DNA of 64,000 nt from Gadus chalcogrammus (lineage: Eukaryota; Chordata; Actinopteri; Gadiformes; Gadidae), in the NCBI RefSeq assembly GCF_026213295.1, contig NC_079415.1, positions 19,276,237 to 19,340,236 of the forward strand, given 5' to 3'. This document shows, piece by piece, positions 1-11,579 of this stretch. Under the pieces are notes generated by a model, which saw nothing but the letters and a program-made list of their open reading frames with translations, ran no database searches and was not told where the DNA came from. Each line of letters starts with the position of its first letter. Position 1 is the stretch's first letter. A program made the position numbers and the translations under genes.

Positions 1-1080
1 CACTGGGCATTCGAGTGTGTGATTCTAAAATTCCTGTGAGGTCATACGTCATCATCTTCCTCATGCCCATTTAGATTATATAGGCATGCATCCAGATGGA
101 CAACAAAATCAAATCTATCTCTTCCAGTCCCTTATGTCATTGGGTAATTTGAAAGGTTGTGAACCCAACTCCAAGACAGCCTGCTCTGTATATTGCCACT
201 GTATCAGCAGCATGCATAGAGTGCCAGATGCTGATAGAAGGAATACACTTGATAGATTCTACAAATATCTACAGATCAACGATGTTGGAGGGGTGTAGGA
301 TGGGGGATCTGGTTGTTGACACGGCAACCTGCATGATCAAGTCAAAAGCCTCCCAGGTCTCAGGCCAGGGCCTAATGCGCCAGGCCTTTCCACTCCAGAG
401 CCCAGGCCGCTGTAGTAGTTGTGGTAGTGAAGCAGTTAGTATAGCGTTAGGAAGGTTAGACACCAACCAGGTTTACACACTAGGGTACTGACCTGGCTTC
501 TCAACAACCCTATATTGAGAGAAACTATGTGGTTAACCTAGAGTTATTGACTTCTGATGGATAAGCTTGAAAAGTCTTTATATTTTGTTTTGTGAATATA
601 TTAAGTATTCAAGAAAATACATGTTTTAGAGATGACGTAAGATAAAACAAAATGTTTTGTCATAACTAGAGTGAAAAGCATTAAGCCATTTCAACTTTGT
701 TTACATGTTCTGCAGCTCCAGATGGGAGGATAACAGCAAGAAAAGCTGTGATATTTCTTCTTCATGTTCGCCTACATGATAATGTCCTACAAACATGAGA
801 ATAACGTGTGAGGTTGAACATGTGTAAGCATTCGATGTTAGCAATAAATGGAGATAACAACACAATGTCTCATTATGTTTGAGAGTTGGCCTCAGGGGTG
901 TGATTTGTTATTACAAAAGGCAGTAGTAAAAACCTAACTCTTTACCTGGACCACTGATTCGTATGGAGGATGATTTGTTCACCTTTGTACAGCAGAATAA
1001 CACATTTACCTCCCATGTTCATTGACTTCAAAGTCGCTCACGACTGTCGTATACCGATGTGTGTACTGGTGTGTACGTGT
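1..1080. other. Unassigned non-coding sequence
   Basis: I see no recognisable gene, transposon terminus or RNA gene here. Open frames are short (up to 110 codons), lack family motifs and overlap in both strands, so I treat them as chance. The sequence is moderately AT-rich. Confidence 0.5.
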
Positions 1081-1229
<149 letters not shown>

Positions 1230-1239
1230 AAGAGGAGCA

Positions 1240-3300
1240 GGGTTTATTTGTGTACTGTACCAGAGAGAAGATGTTGGAGTGGCAGTCTTCAAGGCTTGCC
1301 CCGTTAGCCACCCAGTTCGCCGCTGTAGTCATAATCTTCCGCCGTTAGGGTTGTCGATGTTGGGCATGTCTAAATCCTACATCGGTATCGACACCGAGCA
1401 GGGGCGGCCAACCGGATCGGTTGATACAGTCTGCCACACAACAACCAAAACAAGGAGATACGCGAATAGGCTTCACGCTATAACCTTGTAATATGTTTGT
1501 AACAAAAAAAAGGGAGAAACGCCATTATTTTAATCGTGAAACGGTGTAACCTATTATCCACAAAGTATTGATCTGATAGCCTATCTCTTGTTCGGTATGT
1601 AGCCTATGTTGTAAATCCAAAATTGTTCGCAGATCACAACATGGTTAGTATCCAGGTCATTCCAGATCTGATCTTTGTCAGAGAACACATCCATGTATCC
1701 ATTTCAGTCCATGCCGAGACCGATGTCAATCCGTTTCCATTTCAGTCTCTCAGTGGATACTTTAAAGGAGAAATAAGGGCTATCCATTGGAAATCAACCA
1801 CGTCCTTTTTATTCCACAACCAATCAACACATCAAATCTGAAAATAGTCGTGTAACTTCATAAAATATTGTACGGTAGCTTACGACTTCCTTCGACTACC
1901 ATAAAGGAATAAACAAGGGGGAAACTTTGGTGTTGATGGATTGTACAGATATTAGATTCTGTCTCCTCCGCAGCTGATGCACCACTTGTGATAGTTTTGG
2001 AGGATTGCATGAGCTATTAATAGCTTCTTTCTTAGCGTCCCTCACCATGTAGTCTGAACAGTCTGCTCAAACAACACACACACGGAACGGGTAATCCTTG
2101 TTGCTTGTTTCAAAATGATCCATCCGCAGACCAAATGACACAATGAACCTCTGGCTCTTTCTCAGACAAACCGAGTCGACGGGGTTCCGCGCATACCAGA
2201 TCGTATGTGTCTAACGATTGTCTCGTTTCTTCAAAACGAGGAAAAGTATTCTTACTCCACCACCAGGAAAACGGCGGCAGGTTTCTGTGGACCGAGGTTG
2301 AAAAAATCCTTCCTTCCTTTCTCCTTTTTATCATCACAAAATGTCCACGGACTGCAAATATGAAGCAAAAGACGGCTCTGTCTTCAAATATTGGCCGGAT
2401 CCTTGAAAAGGACGAAATGCTCAACAGCTCGACCACTGGGTCATTTCTTGTCTGGCGCCGATCAGCCTATTAAATAAATCCTGGATCGAATTGGCTCAAT
2501 ATTACCTCCTCAAAAAAAAAATCACAAAGGAAATAAAGACACATCCACTTTTGATAAGGTCCATTGTGTTCTCAGCGAACTAATACCGCGAACACAGGCA
2601 TGATTCCACAACAAGGCAGAACGGAGAGGCAGCAGAGTCCCTGTCGAGGCATTGTTTATCTCTCCTATACTGTTAGATGCTAAGTGTGTGTGAGTGTTGC
2701 TCCCTCTCTGTCTATATGGACACTTGGTCTTGCTGCCGTGCACAGCCTCTGTAGCAATTTCGCGCACTATCTGCCAGCCCAGCACACATTGCAATGTAAT
2801 GGCGGTCGACCAGCAGTGCAATGGATATACTCGCCTTTCCATTTGGCAAAATTAGCACTCACGTGATCTAAATCAAGGAACACAATACTGTCTAGAATCT
2901 CTCTCTTGACGAGATGCTACAGTACGTGTGTGGGTGTGGGTGTGCGTGTGTGTGCGTGTTAGAGTGCGTGTGTGTGTTAGATTGCGTGTGTGTGCACGGT
3001 TGACAATCAGCTGTCAGAATGAATACGGATCCCGGAATTGTTAACGGCCCGATTATGATAGGCCTATTACCACAAGGTTTTAATAATAATTGTAAAAAAT
3101 ATTTGGTCGATTTTATTTTTATTTTATTGCAGCAGCCGGGGATAACTGCTGGTAAAAATATGATATCATAGAACGGAGGTCGAAATTAATTATTTCACAC
3201 AGGATACCTGTCTAGCCTATGGAGTATGATATGGCTATATGGACAATATATTTTTGATATATATATATATTTGTATATATATTTTTTTTTTCTCCTACTT
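1240..3300. other. Unassigned sequence with a GT-rich patch
   Basis: No supported gene. A degenerate GT-rich stretch lies at about 2,926-2,995 and TA-rich runs at 3,250-3,290. Around 1,900-2,850 there are frames of up to about 108 codons on both strands, none with a family motif. An unrecognised host exon or UTR cannot be excluded. Confidence 0.45.
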
Positions 3301-3376
3301 GTTTTATCTGTGAAGCGACCTTGGGTTTCCTGAAAGGCGTTTTAAATAAAATCTAGGCTATTATTATTATTATTAG
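3301..3376 (+). repeat. 3' tail of an L2/SINE-type retroposon
   Basis: The segment reads as a short tail with a GTGAAGCGACCTTGGGT-like block, a CTGAAAGGCG block, AATAAA and then (ATT)n. The same block order occurs at 5,306-5,380. This is the usual 3' end of fish L2-type LINEs and the SINEs they move. The copy is truncated to the tail. Confidence 0.7.
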
Positions 3377-3714
3377 CCAAATCAATGACGCAGCAAAAGG
3401 CTTTGGAAGCAATTGTTTAACTGTATCCACGTGTCATAAACCCACCCTCTTACAGTCTTTTTGCAGAGATGACAAAGTTTAAGTAAAATTATTTTCAAGG
3501 TCACATTGTGTCATTTTGGTTACATCAAAAGGTAATGTTGACTTCTATATGGTGATAATTGCATGTTCTTTCCTTTACATTCCCATCCCACGTCCTTATT
3601 TGTTGTTAACTATGTATAGACACATCATGAAATATGATTTGTATTTTTTATTACGCCATGTACAATAAAGTTCCAGCATGAAATAAAAGACTGGAAGTCC
3701 ATCGCTCTGCCATC

Positions 3715-3905
3715 GTCAGTAGTAGCCTCCAAGGTAGTTGGTAGGAGTAGTGAAGTAGTAGTAGTTGTAGTAAGTATTTTACTGGTATAGTAGTACTATT
3801 ATAGCAGTTGTAGTAATAGTAAGAGTATAGGAGTACCGAGTAAAGTAATAGTGTTAGTTATAGTATTAGTAGTAGTAATAATAATAGTAGTATGGTAGTC
3901 ATATT
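3715..3905. repeat. TAG/TAA-rich trinucleotide tract
   Basis: An imperfect run of TAG, GTA and TAA triplets over about 190 bases, following two AATAAA-like signals at 3,660-3,690. It is simple-sequence DNA with no coding potential. Confidence 0.85.
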
Positions 3906-3909
3906 ATCA

Positions 3910-5095
3910 AAAGTAATAGTCAGACAATTAGAGCTGCTGTCCAACTCTCCAATACACAACCACTAACATCAAACAAATATTAAACAAACTTTTATCTAAA
4001 TCAATCACACAGATATAATCCAAATATGTAAATTGGATCAAAGGTGGTCGATATGTCGAACAGTATCACAGCTCTTCGACAGCACCCCAGACCACCGTTG
4101 TATGAATAAATATCACTAGTAGCTTATTCTCTTAACAGTATGAAGATACAATTCAGCCAAGATAGGAACGGGCTGAATGCATCGTCAACACTTGTAATGC
4201 AAAGAGTGGGAGAATCAATTATACAGCTCAAATAAAGGCCTCCTATTGGACAAGGTTGTGAGGTTGATTGCCAACTATATTTTTGTGACATTACAAGTAA
4301 CCTGATATATGATGGATATATCAACTGCATTTCCAGTGCACCAGGGTTTTAACTGGAAAATCTATCCATCATATAATTCATAGTTGTGATGAAACAATTG
4401 TATATATTTTGAAATGGTATGTAATGGAAAATCCACCTCACACTCACAGTAAAAAAGAGGCACTCTAAAGTTGACCTAGAATAAAAGGATCCAGATCCTG
4501 TGTTAGGGAAGTCTGTGAAGAAGAGTCTGGGTAGACTGGCAGAGTTCATCACCAGCTTTTGCATTCAGACTTTCAGGCTCCCAGTGTATCCTCATTACAC
4601 CTCACTTGAATGCAACTATTTTCCGGTTGGTTCTTCAGATATGTGAGTAGTTTCATCCCTGGATATGTGAAGAATACCAGCTGCATTTTACTTAAGGCAA
4701 AAGTAAACAAGGAACAGCGCACAGAAGCTCAATAGACCATGCCTGTTTCTGTATGCTAACCATAGAAATATTGTTTTTCTGCTATTCCAAATGGTCCTGC
4801 TGCACACCCCACTTTACAGGCACCTCTGGCAGGCAGTAAAGAGGAGTCTCAGAGAAGGTTCCGTATTGCTGAACTGCCTTATCATACCACTTCCTTCCTC
4901 TGAGAACCACAGCTACAAGTGGATGTATTAAGTTATAAATGGTTGTATTCAAGCAGGGTCCTTGAGTGATACCTATTTATTAGGAGTATTTACATCATCT
5001 TTTAAATGTTTATAGTAGCAGCTGTCAATGTCAAATTTATCACACCAGGTCATTATTTTTGTATTTTACCTGCTGTTAATCTCATTCCCTCGTGC
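3910..5095. other. Unassigned AT-rich sequence
   Basis: No gene, terminal repeat or recognisable retroposon body was seen. Open frames are below 90 codons and lack motifs. Confidence 0.5.
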
Positions 5096-5099
5096 TTAT

Positions 5100-5105
5100 G
5101 TACAC

Positions 5106-5158
<53 letters not shown>

Positions 5159-5160
5159 TA
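5100..5160. repeat. (TA)n microsatellite
   Basis: A run of TA dinucleotides followed by a short CACACA block. Simple sequence. Confidence 0.95.
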
Positions 5161-5305
5161 TATCTCGCACACAACGTCTAACTGATCACTGTTTTGATTG
5201 TTTTTTTGTTTTGTTTTGTCTTGTTTTTGTTTTATTTATTTCTTATTGCTTATGTTTATTTATTTTTACACAATGTCTTGCTTTTTAAAAAATGTATGAT
5301 GACTA

Positions 5306-5419
5306 TATGCTCTGTAAGGTGACCTTGGGTGTCTTGAAAGGCGTCTCTAAATTAAATGTATTATTATTATTATTATTATATATATACACACATATATATA
5401 CATACATAAACATATATAT

Positions 5420-5460
<41 letters not shown>

Positions 5461-5490
5461 CATATGCATATGTATACATGTATATATATA
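5306..5490 (+). repeat. L2/SINE-type tail running into compound (TA)/(CA) microsatellite
   Basis: Bases 5,306-5,380 repeat the tail order seen at 3,301-3,376: CTGTAAGGTGACCTTGGGT, then CTTGAAAGGCG, then (ATT)n. The tail then passes into mixed TA and CA repeats to about 5,490. Expansion of simple sequence from a retroposon tail is a common origin for such tracts. Confidence 0.7.
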
Positions 5491-5979
5491 TAATTACCAT
5501 TATTATATGTAGCTTGTCTTTATAATCAGACTTAATAATATACTTTATTATTCTCTTAAGCAAGTGTAGGCTACAAATTGCCTTTTCTATGGTCCATTAA
5601 ACCCAGCCTGCAGGCAATATCCAACACCCAAACCTTTAGAAAGGTACATTCTTCACATCCATTCCAGCTGTACCATGGAGACATAAAGATAGGCCTTAGA
5701 CACTCCTGGCATATAGAGGGGAAGTACATAATGGCTGAAGCATATAGTAAGTCATCCCCTATTGGTGGATCGCGAGGGGGGAATAACAAATATATTCGTC
5801 GGATTAATGAGTGAGGCCTCAGTCGGGCCGGTATCGACCCCTCTCTTCCAGAAAACATCGCAGACAATCTATAGAGCTCCACTACGCCCGCTGCTAGGCC
5901 TCAGAGAAAATGTGCCTGGATTTGGTAGTGCTGTCGCCTGTGGGCCTGTTACACACATTTTACCTTTGCATTTTGGGCA

Positions 5980-8100
5980 TTTAGCTGACGCTTCTATCCA
6001 AATCGACTTACAACAAGTACATTTGTCATAAGAAAGTGAAACAATATATATTTGTTTTTTTTGCGGAAGCTCTTGAGCGACTCTGCGGTTCTGACATCGG
6101 CAGGGAGCTCGTTCCACCACTGTTGTGTCAAAACAGAGAAGAGTTGTGACTTTGATGATCAACCTTTGCTTGCTCTTAGCGATGGCAGTACCAGATGTCC
6201 AGATGAGGTAGTTGAGCGGTGCGCTCTTGCTGGGTTGTTTGGTTTGACCAACTCTTGGAGGAAGGCAGTGGCAGTTCCATTGACCACCATGTATTCCAGT
6301 ACCATCATCTTGAATCTGATGCGAGTTACGACAGGGAGCTACTGGAGGTCCCGGAAGAGGGGGGTCGCATGGGCGGAATTTAGGTAGGTTGAACATGAGG
6401 TGAGCTGCAGCGTTATGGATACGCTGCAAAGGTTTAATCGCGGAGGCAGGGAGTACAGCCAGGAGCAAGTTGCAGTAGTTGAGGTGGGAGATGACCAGCA
6501 CTTGGACAAGGAGCTGAGCTGCTCCTCTTGTGAGGTAGGGCCGGATCCTGCGGATGTTGTATAGTTCAAATCTGCAGGATCGGGCCACCGCGGTGATGTT
6601 TGCAGTGCAGCATAACTGATTGTCCAGTGCCACATCAAGCTTTCTGGCAGTTGGAGAAGGAGATCCAGTGATGTTCTCGACAGCGACCAGTAAGTCCATG
6701 TGTGGGCAATCTTTCCCTGGCATTAGGAGAAGCACAGTCTTGTTGAGGTTAAGCCTCAGGTGATGGGCAGTCGTCCAAGTGCTGACGTCTGCCAGACATT
6801 CAGATATTCAGACATATGTGTTGCAATCAGTTTTTTTTTCAGAGGAGGGCTATGAGAGGAATAGTTAAGTGTCGTCAGCGTAGCAGTGATAGGAAAAGCT
6901 GTGTGATGTAATTACAGAGCCAAGAGATCTGGTATAGAGGGAGAACAGAAGAGTCCCCAGTACAGAGCCTTGAGAGACACCAGTGTCAAGAGTGCAGGGT
7001 TTGGGCAAGGCGCCATTCCATGTTACCTTATAGATGAGATTCGTCAGTTAGGCTGTGAACCAGGATAGTGCACAGTCAGCAATGCTAAGTTCAGCGAGAG
7101 TGGCAAAGAGGATCTCGTGGTTCACGGTATCAAATGCCGCAGACAGGTCAAGGAGAATGAGAACCATTGAGAGGGACGAGGTTCTGGCAGCACGGAGTGA
7201 CTCAGTCACTGTGAGGACAGCCGTCTCAGTGGAGTGTGCCTTCTTGAAGCCTGACTATGAGGGTCAAGCAAGTTGTTGTGTGTGCGATAGGAGGACAGTT
7301 GGCTAGAGATGGCACATTCCAGGTTTATAGAAAGGAATGAAAGAAGAGATACCGGTCTGTAGTTCTGGATGTCTGTGATGTCAAGGTTTGGTTTCTTGAG
7401 AGGCTTTATTCTGGCAGTATTGAAGGACGCTGGAACAATGCCTGAAGTGAGGGAGGAGCTGATAAGGGCATGAGAAGTGGCAGGATGTCGCTGGAGACGG
7501 CCAGGAGGAGTGAGGAAGGATGGGGTCAAGGGATCATATGGTGGCGTGGTTAGACGTAACTATCTGTTGACATCTTTGGAGGAGAGAGGGATAAAGTGGG
7601 TAAAAACAGAGGTGGAGATGGGCTGAGGGAGGATGGGGCAGGGGTAAAAGAGGAGATAATGTCTTTCACCCTTTAGGTAAAGTAGGTAACACAGTCATCA
7701 ACAGGGAGGGACGAAGGAAGGGGAGGGGAGGGAGGGGTGAGGAGGGAAAATAACATAGAAAATAGTTTCCAGGGGTTGGAAGTGGAGGAGATGATGTTTG
7801 TCTGGTAGAAGGCAGATTTGGCTATTGACACAGTGGAGGTGAAATCTGAGAGAAGGTGAAGATAGTGAGATAGATTATTAGGACAGTCTGATCTCTTCCA
7901 TTTCCTCTCAGCTGCCCGCAGCTCTGCTCTATAAGTCTGCAGAGATTCGGACAGCCAAGGAGGAGGGGGCGAGGATCCCACTGGTCTGGACTGGAAGGGA
8001 CAGAGGGAGTCAACAGTTGAGGCAAACGTAGAAGGAGAGAGAGATTTCAGGTTATGGCAGGTGGTGACAATGTGAGGAGTACGAAGAACGGAGGGGGGGA
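5980..8100 (-). pseudogene. L2 reverse transcriptase and linker (decayed)
   Basis: Minus-strand frames give, in order, a linker rich in Ser/Pro with the segment ELRAAERKWKRS (about 7,900), a reverse transcriptase start with PLKKPNLDITDIQNYRPVSL (about 7,380), and the C-terminal region with SHLNYCNLLLAVLP, then PLQRIHNAAAHL (about 6,430). These are hallmark stretches of vertebrate L2-type polymerases. The frames do not join, the catalytic core around 6,800-7,200 is not readable, and several frameshifts are present. The product would have copied LINE RNA at a nicked target; this copy cannot. Confidence 0.82.
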
Positions 8101-8839
8101 AGATTCAGAATCAGAATTACTTTTTTTACACTAACCGTAACCCTAACCTCTTATTGTTCAAGTACACAAGAGTACAATTCATATGCTTGGTACATCAACA
8201 CACACATAGCAGTAACAATACAACAAAAAGTAAATAGATACATTTAGTTAAAACTATATAAAATAAGTAAAAATAAGTAAGAACAATAATTAAAAAATAA
8301 GTAACAGAAATGTAAAGTGTTCGAGTGGTAGTGGTACGAGCCAAGTTTGATAGTAGTGCAAAATACAGTGCAGTGCAACATTTTTGCAATTGCAGTACAT
8401 AAATGCAGTAAATATGTAAATATGTATTTCAATAGTCTCTTGTGGTATCGTGCGTGGGGTTGGTTTGTGGGTAGTGGATTCCCCCAGGAGCCTGACTGTT
8501 TGGGGGAAAAACTGTTCCTCATCCTCTGGGTTTTGGCCGCGAGGCTTCGGTACCGTTTCCCAGACGGCAGCAGCTCAATCTGTTTGTGGTTGGGGTGGCT
8601 AGGGTCCTTGATGATTCTGAGCGGGCCTTGTACGTGTCCTGGATGGAGGGAAGCTCACATCCGCTGATCCTCTCAGCTGTCCGCACTACCCTTTGCAGCG
8701 CTTTGCGGCATTGAGCAGTGCAGTTCTAGTACCAGGCTGTGAAGCATCCTGTTAAGATGCTCTCCGTTGTGCCTCTGAAGAAGGCCCCCAGGATCTTGGG
8801 CCCCAAGCCAAACTTTTTAAGCCGCCTAAGGTGATATAG

Positions 8840-9800
8840 GTGTTGCTGTGCTTTTTTCACCACCTGGTTGCTGTGCTCCTCCTAGGTGAGGTCTTTGGTG
8901 ATGTTGACCCCCAGGTACTTAATGCTGTCTATCCTCTTAGCAGAAGACTCATTGATGGTGATGGGGTCTTGAGTCTGTCTATTCCTCCTGATGTCCACCA
9001 TCAGCTCTTTGATTTTGTCAGCGTTGAGAGTGAGGTTGTTGTCCTGACTGTTCTGGGCCAGGCGGTCGACATCGCTCCTGTAGGCCGTCTCCATCAGTGA
9101 TCAGGCCGATCACTGTTGTGTCATCATTGGCAAATTTGATCACTGTGTTGGAGCCGTGTGTAGCCGCGGAGTGGTGGGTGTACAGGGAGTAGAGGAGGGG
9201 GCTTAGGACACAGCCCTGGGGGGCACCTGTGCTGATGGTCAGGGGGGCGATCTTGGATCCCATCTTTACTACCTGTTTCCGATCCGACAGCAAGTCAAGG
9301 ATCCTGTTGCATAACCTAGGATCAATGCCTAGGACCCTGAGCTAGCTGTCGAGTCTGGAGGGGACTATGGTATTAAATGCAGAACTATAATTCAAGAACA
9401 GCATCCTCACATAGGAGTTCCTCTTGTCAAGGTGGGTGAGGGCTGAGTGGAGTGCTGTTGCAATGACGTTGTCTGTCGATCTGTTGAGTCGATAGGCAAA
9501 TTGGTTAGGGTCCAGGGTGGCTGGCAGCATTCTGCAGCTGCACCTTGATGAGCTTCTCGCGGTATTTGCTCATTATGGGGGTGAAAGCAACATGGCGCCA
9601 GTTGTTTGGGCATGTTACCTTGCTCTTCTTTGGTACTGGGATGATGACTGTTGACTTGAAGCAGGTGGGCACTATGCTCATGGAGAGGGAGAGGTTTAAA
9701 ATGTTTTTGAATAAATCAGCCAGCTGGTTCGTGGTTTTGAGAACCGCTTTGCGGATGTTGATGCATTTGAATACCACAAGCACATCCTCCTCTGCGATGA
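8840..9800 (-). pseudogene. Rex1-like reverse transcriptase (decayed)
   Basis: Minus-strand frames show, in order, VPTCFKSTVIIPVPKKSK, then [18 protein letters not shown], then [15 protein letters not shown], then TGAPQGCVLSPLLYSLYTH, then FANDDTTVIGL and LTLNADKIKELMVD. This is the standard order of non-LTR reverse transcriptase blocks. The catalytic FADD block carries an extra residue (FANDD) and the frame changes at least three times, so no active enzyme is expected. It would have primed cDNA synthesis from a nicked target. Confidence 0.85.
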
Positions 9801-10064
9801 CCAGAGCACTGGCTGTGTCCTCTCTGGAGGAGGTTCTCTCTAGGAGGTTGGTGTAGCTCAGCTCAAAATGGGCGTAGAAGCTGTTCAGCTCGTCTGGTAG
9901 CGAGTCAGTGGAGTCAGCTGTACATCTAGGTTCTCTTTGTAGTCAGAGATTGTGTGTAGTCCCTTCCACATTTCTGTTTTTTCTTGCCATATTCCCTCTT
10001 GGCTGCCTTGATCATTCTTCTGAGGTTATAGCAGGCATTTTTCAATCAGTTGTTTCTCTGGTTT

Positions 10065-11043
10065 TTAATGCCTTTTTCCTTGTAGTTTGTGCTGTTTTGA
10101 TGTTGAAATGAATCCATGGTTTCCGGTTTGGATAAACATTACTGTCTTAGGCACCACATCCTCTATCACCTTCCTTATGAGACCTAGCGTTCCTTCCGCG
10201 ATCTTGTTGACGTCACCTCTGTTCCCTGCAAACTCAGTCATTGAATAAAAGCAGTCCTGGTGGACAGCGTCTGATTCAACAGACCAGCATAGGCTTATGT
10301 GCATGATTGGTAGTGACGTTTTCAGCTTGTGCTTGTAGGCGGGCACCAGGAGGATGGAAGAGTAGTCTGATTTGCCAAACGATGGGTGGGGGAGGGGTTT
10401 GTTTGCGTTGCAGAGCTGCGTGTATGCGTGATCCAAGCATCCTCCGCCTCTCGTGTTTACCGTAATGAGTTGATAGAATTTTGGAAAACTTTCCTCAGTG
10501 ACGGTTGAAGTCTCCAACCACTATGAGAGCGGTCTCTGGGTGTCTGTTCTCTGTGTTGTTGATAGTTCTGTAATGTTCTCTTAATTCAGTTATCTTAGTG
10601 CAATGTTCGGGTCGGCTTATGGTGGAATATAAACTGCTATGCATATGACGGCAAAAAAGTCTCTCGGAAGCCAGTTTGGGTGGCAGAGCAAGACTAGGTA
10701 TTCGAGGTCCGGGGAGCAGAAGGACTGGAGTGCATGAACACTTTAATTTACACCAGGCATTGTTAACCATGAAGCATACACCTCGACCCTTACTTTTCCC
10801 TGAGAGTTCTCTTGACCTCTCCGCGCGATGTACAGAGAAGCCCTTGGGAGGTATCGCGTAGTCTGGGATATGTTCATCCAGCCACGTCTCTGTTAGACAA
10901 ATTATATGGCAGTCCCTTGTTTCCCGCTGGAAGGTAATCCCTGCTCTCAGTACGTCCAGTTTGCTGCCCAGGGATTGCACGGTGGCTAGCAGAATGATGG
11001 GGAAAGGTTTCTTCCCTTCTCGCCGTCTGGTTCTGACGAGCAC
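10065..11043 (-). pseudogene. Rex1-like endonuclease domain (decayed)
   Basis: Two minus-strand frames make up an exonuclease/endonuclease/phosphatase-fold domain. The first (10,495-11,043, 182 codons) holds LTETWLDEHI, with the catalytic glutamate, and VVGDFN, with the catalytic Asp and Asn. The second (10,065-10,517) continues with PKFYQLITVNTRGGGCLDHAY and SFGKSDYSSILLVPAY, matching the domain's final block with S-D-H altered to S-D-Y. The join between the frames needs a frameshift at about 10,500. In family members this domain nicks the target DNA before reverse transcription. Confidence 0.8.
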
Positions 11044-11114
11044 GCCAGCTCAGAGCAATTGTTTGAGCTCCATTGTCCCTTGCCAGCTGGGATTCCCAGT
11101 AGAAAAACTCTGGT

Positions 11115-11570
11115 TTAACGTGGAGGACTCAAGGAGAAGGAAAAAGCAGCAAAGTGATGGTCAGAAACAGAGAGAGCCGAGGTACCGCAGGACCTTGTGA
11201 ATATGAGGTCAAGTTGGTTCCCGGCCCTTTGTGTGGGAGGAGAAGGGGAGATTGTTAAGTGAAAGGTGGCGAAAAAGTTGGTTAATTCAGGTGAGTGCAA
11301 CTTCTCTTGCAGGATGTTGAAGTCGCCCAGTATAACGAGTGGCGTGCCATTTTCTGGAAAAAGCTGAGAAGGACATCCATCTCGTCGTAGAAGCCGCAAA
11401 GGGGACCTGGAGGATGGTAGATCACCACAATGTTGAGCTTGATAGGAAGGTTGACAGTGACACCCGAGAGCAATCCATTGAAATCAATCTATTTCAATAT
11501 GGCTCAGATTGTCCCATTGTGTCCCATTGTGGTGGGGGGGCTCTTGTGGACTTGATCTATGAGCGATGAG
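11115..11570 (-). pseudogene. L2 endonuclease fragment (decayed)
   Basis: Frames on the minus strand include VIYHPPGPLCGFYDEMDVLL, then LVILGDFNI, then NQLDLIFTRSCG and VSDHHFAAFSFSL. The GDFN and SDHH blocks are the catalytic signatures of LINE endonucleases. The downstream part of this L2 protein continues across the Rex1-like insertion at 8,100. A frameshift at about 11,330-11,400 separates the first and second blocks. Confidence 0.82.
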
Positions 11571-11579
11571 AAAGTTTCA

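Larger units (their letters stand above)
8101..11119 (-). mobile_element. Rex1-like non-LTR retrotransposon inserted in the L2 LINE
   Basis: Starting from its 5' side (right), the copy has an apurinic-type endonuclease, a spacer and a reverse transcriptase, and ends at the left with a tail that reads on the plus strand AGATTCAGAATCAGAATTAC. A similar ATTCAG tail ends the fragment at 14,866. The L2 reading Ser-Pro-Pro-x-Val-Leu is repeated at both edges (CCTCC-CGTT at about 11,120-11,130 and CCTCCGTT at about 8,090-8,100, minus strand), consistent with a short target duplication. Rex1/CR1-like is my best clade call; the boundaries are good to about 20 bases. Confidence 0.75.
5962..11570 (-). 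mobile_element. L2-clade LINE, minus strand, split by another LINE
   Basis: This is a non-LTR retrotransposon read right to left: endonuclease part at 11,115-11,570, then a gap filled by a Rex1-like LINE (8,101 to about 11,119), then linker and reverse transcriptase down to about 5,980. The 3' end lies near 5,962-6,030 and carries a block that reads on the minus strand as TCGATTTGGATAGAAGCGTC and then AGCTAAATGCC. A nearly identical tail closes the SINE at 60,900-60,960. Frameshifts break the ORF, so it is not autonomous. The clade call rests on the C-terminal reverse transcriptase motifs and the tail. Confidence 0.8.
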
